Shown piece after piece: positions 54,959-64,000 of a DNA stretch of 64,000 bases. The notes below the pieces were generated by a model that saw only the letters and a list, made by a program, of their open reading frames with translations, did not search any database and was not told the origin of the DNA. Made by a program: the position numbers and the translations under genes. This DNA comes from Chinchilla lanigera. Lineage: Eukaryota; Chordata; Mammalia; Rodentia; Chinchillidae. The stretch covers positions 578,835 to 642,834 of the forward strand of contig NW_004955481.1 in the NCBI RefSeq assembly GCF_000276665.1, read 5' to 3'. The stretch's first letter is position 1, and each line of letters opens with the position of its first letter.

Positions 54959-57900
54959 CTAAAGACACTTTCTAGAGTACTCCATCTCAAACTATACTCG
55001 TATTTCACAAAAAATGGACAACTCCAAAGTCTCTAGAATACTTAGCTTCTGTCACAGTGCATTTATAGTATCACATTATTCTTGAGTTTTTATAAATTTC
55101 TAATTTTCTATTTACCTTATAAGCTGTGGGCCTTCCCCAGATCAAGATGGGCTTATGTCAGTCTGTGACAATAACCATCAATTTTGCTAATGACCACGTT
55201 TACCTTTTTTTATTTGGTATACATACTCAAAGACTGACAACTAGAATTTAGTTTTGTGGGGAAATGTTTTGATAAAACTGTAAGTGCTTTAATCTTAGAA
55301 ATACATATATATATGTAAATTTTTTTTTTTTTTTTTTGGTCTTTTTTGAGACAGGGTTTCTTTCATTATGCAGTTCAGGTTGGCCTTGAACTCACTTTGT
55401 AGCCCCACAGGCGGGCCTCAAAAATCACAGCAATTGTCCTGCTTCAGCTTCCCCAAGTGCTGGGATTATAGGCATGCGCTACTAAGAAACAATTTCAAAC
55501 CTTCAAAATAGGTTTTAGAAAACAATCTATTAACTTAGTATACTGTATAAAAAGAGACATTCATTTGGAATTAAAACTTGAAAAGTAGAGAAGAGAATTA
55601 GCAGATGCCTTTACATATTTCTCTTTTGTTCTTCTCTGAAAGAATACTGGCAATGCTCCCCTCCTAAGGTAACCTATTTCAATGTGTCTAAACAAATTAT
55701 ATTGAGCCTTTCTACCATGGTAAGAAATGGTTGTTTGAGATTTCCTTTTCCTTTATTTTTAATTAATTAAAATAATTTAAAAGTTAAGACCTGGCATAGC
55801 AGCACATGCCTGTAATCCCAACACTGTGGGAGACTGAAGCACAAAGCACAAGGGAGGATCGTGAGTACTGGGCAATTAAAAACCTGTTTCAAAATAAAAA
55901 TTAAAAAGTCGTGGGACAGTTTAGTGCTAATCCCCTAGATTCAATCTCTAGTACTGCCAAAAGAAAAAAAAAAAAGCAGTTCATACACAAGATTAAATAA
56001 ATCTTAAATACGTAAATATACAGTAAAATGTTCTTTCTACCACTGATCCCCAATATTCCATCCCTGAGGCAGTTATTTTACTAGTGCTTTGTAGTTCTAG
56101 ATATATACCTAAATTCGCAAATACATATAGTCTTTTAGAAATAATCACTACTTCTTTTTAAAGCAAACTGCAGATTACATACGTCATAAAAACTCAATTT
56201 TATCTATCATTCATGCCCCCATCTTGTGTTACTCTACCACTGAGCTATTATGCCCCTTGTCATTTTTATTTTGAGACAGTTTCACTGAATAGCCAGGCTG
56301 GCCTCCAACTTGTGATCCCTCTGCCTCGGTCTCCCAAGGCCGCCTGAACAGCTAAGGGTGTATGCCCTTTCTCCTGGTTTACCTATCTTATTTACCAGTA
56401 AATATAAACCTGTCTTTTTAATTAAAATTACATTGTATTCTACTATAGAGATAGATGTTTTTATTACTACAAACAATGCTAAGAATATTTTCTTTTATTT
56501 TAAAGAGAGTTAAGAATATTCTTTCATAAATGTCAATGTCAGTGTCCATCTAATGCTTTAGGAAATATTCTTTAGTAGTACAACAGAATTAGTGAGATTA
56601 AACTATACGGTATGTTAAAAAAACAGCAACAAAAGTAAAGTAACAAGACAATGACAACAAACACATCTGTTGTAACTACTAGCATGTTAAAGATCAAAGT
56701 TAGCATATCAGACACAGGAATGAAGGAAAGATAAATTCTTAATTACTGTGACTCTGTTGATGTTCTGTTCATACCACACTTCATGCCTTCAGAACTATTC
56801 TACTAATGTGCAACTTAATTCATTAAGAGTTCTTTTACAGATCAAAACCTACTTTTTAACAGCCAAGTAGTAGTTTTACTTAGGCTTTCAAACTTAGAAC
56901 AAAGAAAGTACTGCCTCCTTCATAATTAAATGTTTATGTTGTCAAAATCTGTATTACAAACCTTCAACAAAAAAATTTTTTTGGTCTTTTTGAGACAGGG
57001 TCTCACTATGCAGTTCAGGCTGTCCTTGAGCTCACTTTGTAGCCCAGGCAGGTCTTGAACTTGTAACGATCCTCCTGCCTCAGCCTTCCAAGTACTGGGA
57101 TTACAGGTGTGCACCACCACACCCAGCAAAAATAAGTTCATTTGGGGTCAGATATCCCAAAATAAAAAATCATTTCATAGTTTTCTTTTTTTAATCTAAA
57201 AACAGTCATCAAGTAAATAAAGGGAAAATATCAAGTGTAAACATTACAAACAGCAGTTGTATTTAATGCTCCTACCTCATTTCACTCCTCTCAGGTCGAA
57301 TTCTGCTGAATACACAGCTTCCAATAGCAGAGGTAATACACCAGATAATATGTGTATGTTGCACATGGACAAATTTTAACAGATATGAGCTTAATGGACA
57401 ATTTTTGTAAAGGAACAGTAAGTAAGTGGTGATGGTTTTCCACATAAGAATACTGGAAAACAATGCAAATTAACTACTACTTTTTCCAACAAATTGGGAT
57501 TATGACTACATGCTGAACATCCCTAATCAAAAATCCAAAATGTTCCCAAATCTGAAACTTTGTGTGTGGTAATGGAGATGAACAAAGGGCCTCTGCTCTG
57601 CCACTAAGCTATACACTCAGCTCTGATTTTTCTAAAAAGTACATAAACTTGCTAATTTCAACATAGTTGTTAATATTCATTTACAACACCATAGATATTA
57701 AAGCTCAGATAATAGTCCATTATATAAATGTATTAAATTTTATTTGAGCAATCGTTTATTTCTAGACTTTTGTTTTTTGGTCTTTTTTAAGACAGGGTCT
57801 TGCTATGCAGTTCAGGCTGGCCTTGAGCTCACTTTGTAGCCCAGGCTGGTCTCAAACTCAGAAGGATCCTCCTGCCTCAGCCTCCCAAGTGCTAGAATTA

Positions 57901-59346
57901 CACGTGTGTGCCACCACACCCGGCTCAATTCCTAGACTTTTGGAAGTGCTTCAATTCATCATCTTAAAGAAATACTAGATATACAAGTCAGAAGTACAAG
58001 AGATCTAAGGGAAAGAATGAATCTGAGAAAATTAAGAGATAGCAATGATTCAAACCACGTAAGTAATCAAAGACATGCAGGAAGATGTAAAATGGGAAGA
58101 AAAAAATGAGACTAGAACATAAAGGATAGCACCATCACAGATAGCAATATTTAAGAAACTGGAAGGCACCTCATAAGGTAAAGTCAGAATTAAAGAGGTG
58201 TCAGCAAGCCAACTGAAACTATTTCCAAAAAAATATACATGGGCAACAATTACAAAGATCTGAGAGAAGTCAAACAAGGAAAGTGTAAAAAAGTATCCAA
58301 GCAATCTAGCTACTAAGAGGTCCCTGCTGACTACACAAGTTCACTTGCAGCACTTAAAGCAGCCTCAACATTCCTCACTATAATAATCTGTTAAACACAA
58401 CGAAGTTTGAAATGAGCATGTAAACTATTGGCATTTGGGCAGAGTAGTAAAGTTTGAGAGTATCTAGTAAAGCTTAAATGGTTAGAAAGTTTATAATGCA
58501 ATAACAAACCTCTGTTGTGCCATTTCTCAATATCTAAGCCAACTATACGATCCAGTCAATGTGGAACCTCTTACCTGTGGCAGTGTACCAACATTATTGA
58601 AAGCAAGGAAAGAGTACGACTGAAGATTCTGTTAGTTCTAGGGTTTGTTTCTAATTTCAGTTGTTGATCTCAAGTACACTTTCATCAGTTTTGTTAAGGA
58701 TCAAACACTTACCTCCTTTAAAATAAGCAAGTAGACATTAAGGTACAAAAGTTTATAATAATCTAACAAACTTCTTCACATGATTTAAATCAACCTATTA
58801 ACTGTGTGTGGTGGTGTACACCTGTAATCCCAGCACTCGGGAGGCTAAGGGAGGAGGATCATGGTGAGTTCGGGGCCAGCCTGGGCTATATAAGCAAGTT
58901 CAAGACCAGTCTGTACTACACAGTGAGACCCTGTCTCAAAACAAAAACCCACAACTAAATCAATCTATTGAACTTTAGGAGAGAAAGACTAATGTTAAGA
59001 AGAAATTCACATGTAAGTGTAATAGATGCTTCTGGTAGACCCAAACCAGAAATATTTTAGAGAGGAAATGGTTAAAACAAAACAAAAACAAGATGAAGTA
59101 CTTATTCATAAGTAACAGATTCTAGCTAGACAGAACCAAGGCTGAAATATATAGAATAGTACCACAATGCCAAAGATTTTATTGCTATCCTTTATTATTA
59201 TTACAATAAAAACTGTTTTCTAAAGTATTCTAAGTTTATAAAAATTCCAGGATTCAATTTTAAGCACTTTAAGCTGACTTCTACATACTCTTCATTGTTC
59301 TTTTACAAGGTAGTATTTTGCAGCAGTAGTATTATCAGTCACAATA

Positions 59347-59486
59347 CCCCTGTAAGATTTTAAAAGTTCCCCTGTAAGATTTTAAAAGTTACCCTGAATG
59401 CTATAAACTGTAAGATTTTAAAAGTTACCCTGAATGCTATAAACTATCTGTAAGATTTTAAAAGTTACCCTGAATGCTATAAACTA
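59347..59486 (+). repeat. Minisatellite-like tandem duplication, about 40-nt unit
   Basis: The word CTGTAAGATTTTAAAAGTT occurs, wholly or nearly so, four times, at about 59349, 59371, 59408 and 59449. The last three copies are each followed by ACCCTGAATGCTATAAACT. Units are nearly identical, so the expansion is recent. Confidence 0.9.
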
Positions 59487-60925
59487 CTAACCAAATAACA
59501 ACTCTAAAAAGATCAGATAACACCAACAAGAAAAGCAGAGTACCTCAAAGTTTCCAGCATTTCTTAGAAATTTAATTTGGAGCAGAGAAATCACACAGTA
59601 TGTATTAGAAGAGACTGAGATGAGAGGTGTTTTCATAGGTAAATAAGCAATGAGCTTTACTGACTTTTGGATACCAAGTGGTGGAACTGGGAATCAAGCT
59701 TGGCTCTTTTAAGCTAAACTGACAATAACAGTGTTTCTTAACCTGTATACAGTACTTTAGCACTTTAAGGTTTAAACAAATACATTCTGGGAGTTCTCTA
59801 AACATGTTTTATTGTTTTTATAAGGAGAAACAAGATTAAGTCAAAGGCTACCAAACTTGAGATATTTTCTTAGCAGGCCCACTCAAAGAGACACACTGAG
59901 AGAAGTATTTTACAAGTCTAGAAATTAGAACACCAATGGAGATTACCACTACAGGTGCACCATTCTAAAAGGGTGTCCTGTAGTGGTCCAGGGAATCTAA
60001 GATGTCTGCAGGACTGAGTGGACAATGAAGGTAACACAGAAAACCAGGTAGGATCAAACAAGCAAGTTCACAAACAGGAACACATCTCGAGTCACAGTTA
60101 GTGCCCTCCTTCAAAAGATATCCCTCCTACCACTCCAGGTTACACCATCTTACACATACAAGAAATACTCAGCCTCAGATATAGAAATAAAGGGCAAAGA
60201 AATACGAACAATCATTCTATTCTATATGCTGCTGACCCAGGACATCAACCAAGTCCTAAACAGATAATGTAACTTTTTAAATACACTACAATAGTTGACT
60301 CAGCGGCAAAAGGGCTGTATAAATGAGTTCCTGGCCTGGTGGGTCCTATAACTACCCAATAATAAATGCCCCGAGAAATCTGTCTGACAAAGGGTTACAA
60401 TTACCATCCTTTACCATCACCACATTTAAAAATGCAATACCTATTTCAGAAAATAGTTCAGAGGCCAAGCATAGTAGCATATACCTGTGATCCTAGCCCT
60501 TGGGAGGCTGGAGAGTTCAAGGCCAGCCTGGGCTACACAGTTACACCTTATCTCAAAAAAAAACCCCAATATAACACAACAGTTCCAGATTCAAGTACTG
60601 CCAATCCTGGGAAAAGCTGAAGTTCAGTAAGAGGTTAAAACAAGACCTTATCCATGACCAAAGAAAAGGAGAATGAAATTTAGCTGGGTCAGGTTAAGTG
60701 AGCCTTCATCTACGGCATTAAGCAGAAGAACTTGTCCTTGGTATACCAGCCTGTCAGCTACCATTCTTCTTCAGAAGAGACCCAGGTCCCAAGTAAAACC
60801 CTGATATTGAACCCATGACTTATACCTCCAACTCACAACAACAAAAAGTAACAAGTATGGCATCTTAGATTAAAAAAAAACCCAAAGTCCAGTAAATGAA
60901 CAAAAGATGCATTACTGTGCATTCT

Positions 60926-61057
60926 CACATCTTGATCTTTATTTATTTTTGTTTGTCTGTTTTTTCTGGTACCAGGAATTGAACTCACGACCTTGCACTT
61001 GCCAGGTAGGCGCCGTGCCGCTGAACTAAATCCCCAGCCTCCACATCTTGATCTTTA
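60926..61057 (-). mobile_element. Young ID SINE with 16-nt target-site duplication
   Basis: Antisense ID between perfect copies of CACATCTTGATCTTTA at 60926-60941 and 61042-61057. Confidence 0.93.
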
Positions 61058-61065
61058 GAGATATC

Positions 61066-61210
61066 TGCATTTCACTCTTTTTTTGTTTGTTTGTTTGTTT
61101 CTTTTTTGTTTTTTTTTTCCAGTACCAGGAATCGAACTCACGACCTCGCACTTGCCAGGCAGGCACTGCGCTGCTGAGCTAAATCCCCAGCCCCATGCAT
61201 TTCATTCTTT
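61066..61210 (-). mobile_element. Second adjacent ID SINE with near-perfect duplication
   Basis: Antisense ID flanked by TGCATTTCACTCTTT (61066-61080) and TGCATTTCATTCTTT (61196-61210), one mismatch. It lies 9 nt from the preceding ID insertion. Confidence 0.88.
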
Positions 61211-62793
61211 TACCCAAAAATGCTGAAATATTTTTAAACCAGAAATTTCATACTTTTAGTTCAAATTCACAAATGAAGTATGTGTTTAATGTCTTACTGC
61301 TTTAACAAATCTAGTATGTACTAGAAACATTCCCAGTGAAGTAGAAGGTAATCCCACCACTCAGGAAGCTGAGGCAGGAGGACCACTGTGAGTTCAAGGC
61401 CAACCTGAATTATATATAGCAGGACCTTCTCTCAAAAAAAAAGAAACAAAAACCAAAAAAACAAACAACAAAAAGAAACAGTAACAAGAGAAGCAGGGTA
61501 CGGTGGTACACGCCTGTTATCTCAGCTACTTGAGAGACTGATGCAGGAGAGACTTGAGAGTTTGAAATCAGCTTGGGCAACTTACTGAGATCCTGACTCA
61601 AAATAATAATCTTAAAAAGGGCTGGGCATTTATCTCAGTGGGACTGTTTGCTTAGCATGCAAGAGACCTAGGGTTTTATTCCCAGCAGCCTCCCAAGGGG
61701 GAGGGAGCAGAAAAGATACCATAAATGGATTATAAAGGATATTCAAGGCAAGAAAAATCGACTTAAGAAAAAAAATTTTTGAGACTGGGTCTCACTATGT
61801 AGTTTAGGCTGGCTAGGAAATCATGGCAATCCTCCTACTCCAGCCTCCCAAGTCGTAGGATGACAGGTATGTGCCACCATCTGACAGAAACTAGTATTTT
61901 TTAAAAGACCTAGCTATTATAAATATATAAGTAAATATTAAATGGAATGGCAACTAAACAAAGAAATACTTGTACAGCAAGTCAAACCCGAAAGAATGAA
62001 AGTGAACGCCGACATGGTGGTAACATGCCTATAATCTCAGTACTGAGAAGGCTAAGGCAGGAAGTTCACTTTGAGTTCTGGTAGTGTGTGCCTATAATCC
62101 CAGTGCTCTGAGAGGCTGGGGCGGAAAGATCACAATTTTGAGCCCGGCATGGGCAACTTAGTAAGACCCTGTTTCAAAAAATAAAAAAGGGCTGGGGATG
62201 GAGTGCAGTGTGAAGGCCCTGTATTCAATTCCAAGTACCAGAAAATAAATACAAAGGTGCATGTGCACACACAACAGAACTTCCATACATGAGCCAGACA
62301 AGAAACACGTTCAGTATTAACAGAACTTTAATTCACACAGGTAAGGAGTGAGCATAAACAGTAACTGGATTTAAACACTTCAACTTACAGTCTCAGAGTA
62401 TTCTTCAACTAAGTGAAACCAAAAGGTTTAAAATGGAATGGAAAATGCCTGTTTGAAAGCTAAGTCATTAGTAAAATCTAAACACTGATCTCACTCCTTA
62501 TTTATTATAGGCCCTAAAGGCAGACAAGTGCCCAAATTTTAAACTAAGCCTTAAATCTATTTGTCTAGCATCTAACTCAACACCATGAACATGTGCTTCT
62601 ATAGTATATTACCATTTAGTGTGTAGGGAGATTAGATCTTCACTTTCTTTTGCAAAGGACAGAGCAGTACTACTTTCTAATAAATGCTGAATTTATACAG
62701 TATTAAAATATATGCACAGGAGAAAACCAAATAAAACTGACATTAGTTTAAAAAGAAAAAAAATCAGTGTAAAAATATACTATACTCATGAAC

Positions 62794-62919
62794 CATGGAG
62801 AAACTTTTTTTTTTTTAATTTTCTTTTTCCGGCACCGGGAATCGAACTCACAACCTCGCACTTGCCACGCAGGTGCTCTGCCACTGAGCTAAACTCCCAG
62901 CCCCTCATGGAGAAACTTT
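62794..62919 (-). mobile_element. Young ID SINE with 14-nt target-site duplication
   Basis: Antisense ID between perfect copies of CATGGAGAAACTTT at 62794-62807 and 62906-62919. Confidence 0.93.
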
Positions 62920-64000
62920 AAATGTGTATTGCTAAGTGAGTAAAGCCAATCTGAAAAGGCAGTAACTACTGAAGATGGTAAAAAATATCAGTAGTTATTT
63001 AGGACTTGGAAAGAGGGAGGGATGGAATAGTACGAGCAGAGATTTTTAGAGCAGTATATTCTGTGTGACTCTAAATGTGGGTATGCAGCATTATGCACTT
63101 GCGAAAACCTATAGAATATACAACAAAAGAGTGAACCCTAACGTAAACTATGGATTGATCTGTTTATTTATTTACTGTCTTTTTGAAACAGGGTCTCACT
63201 ATGCAGTTCAGAAGGGCCTTGAGCTCACTTCATAGTCCAGGCTGGTCTCAAACTCACAATGATCCTCCTGCCTCAGCCTCCTGAGTAAACTATGGATTTA
63301 AATTAAAAATAATGTATCCTCTTTCTCCCTTCCCCTTACCTTTTGGCAGGGCTGGCGATTGAACCCAGGGCCTTTTGCTTGCTAACAGCAAACACTGCTA
63401 CTGAGCTACATCCTTAATCTTAATTAATAATGTGTCAATATTGGTTCATTCGTTATAACAAATGTACTATACTAGTGCAAAATGGTAATAACAGGAAAAA
63501 CTGGAGGTATGGTACAAGGGCTACCAGTGGAAGAAGGGGAATATAGGATCCACCTCCAAATTACTTCATCCCATTCTCAAATCAAAATGACCAAGGCATT
63601 TAAAACTTTTTGGTAAAATGATTTTAAAGCTCATCCTGAAAAACTCAAATTTTAGAGAACATTTTTAAAACAAAAAATCAGCCAAACTTACTACCCAATA
63701 CTGGAATTTATTATAAAGCTATGATGATTTTAAAAAGTGATATTCTGGCTCCTAGAAGCACAAATCCATACCCGAATACAAGGCTTTGAAGAAGGTACCT
63801 TGAGATCAATAAGGGAAGGATCACTCTGTAAATATCTGAACACGTGGATAATGACTCAGGGGAAAAGCAGTTGGATTCTCTCATATAATTCACAAACATC
63901 AATTCCAGATGGTGTATACATTATTTTAAGAATAAATTGACTATCGTTAACTTTCTGCAATTGCCCACACTGTGTTTCCCAGACACAGTGTGTATTTTTA

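Overview
The window is rodent nuclear DNA. It has mammalian split genes, a CpG-island promoter and dense Pol III SINEs. The SINEs are 7SL-derived B1-type elements, tRNA-Ala-derived ID-type elements, and ID/B1 hybrids. The ID subfamily (core GGGGATTTAGCTCAG, ending near GGTACC) is young: many copies keep perfect target-site duplications. I infer a non-murid rodent, perhaps a beaver- or kangaroo-rat-like lineage. The species is not proven by what I can see.

Two protein-coding genes lie tail to tail, an arrangement I recall from human 17p13.3. CLUH is complete on the + strand: 26 coding exons from 4856 to 25195, 1349 codons plus stop by my splice model, with a CpG-island promoter around 4480-5300 and a poly(A) signal at 26502. 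PAFAH1B1 (LIS1) is on the - strand and partial. Coding exons 3-11 are present (54872 down to 33836, residues 12-410 plus part of codon 11). Exons 1-2 lie beyond the right edge. Its 3' UTR appears to run from 33835 to about 28440 with no SINE in it.

Layout: 1-4480 is intergenic, SINE-rich sequence upstream of CLUH. 4480-5300 is the CpG island with exon 1. 4956-12277 is the large CLUH intron 1. 12278-25195 is the compact exon-dense CLUH body. 25196-26525 is the CLUH 3' UTR. About 26525-28440 is a short intergenic spacer. 28440-33835 is the PAFAH1B1 3' UTR. 33836-54872 holds PAFAH1B1 exons separated by SINE-laden introns. 54873-64000 is PAFAH1B1 intron 2.

The genes do unrelated jobs. CLUH is a cytosolic RNA-binding protein for mRNAs of nuclear-encoded mitochondrial proteins. 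LIS1 is the WD40 regulator of cytoplasmic dynein and a subunit of brain PAF acetylhydrolase.

Main points for follow-up: a 100-N gap flanked by identical 43-nt ends (probably a false gap); a GC-AG intron and two tandem acceptors in CLUH; a candidate alternative CLUH first exon in intron 1; a protein-like, once-interrupted reading frame of about 195 codons inside PAFAH1B1 intron 5; serial and nested SINE insertions; and two Tigger-like DNA transposon fossils. I saw no CRISPR array, rRNA or genuine tRNA, and nothing I could call a wholly new system.
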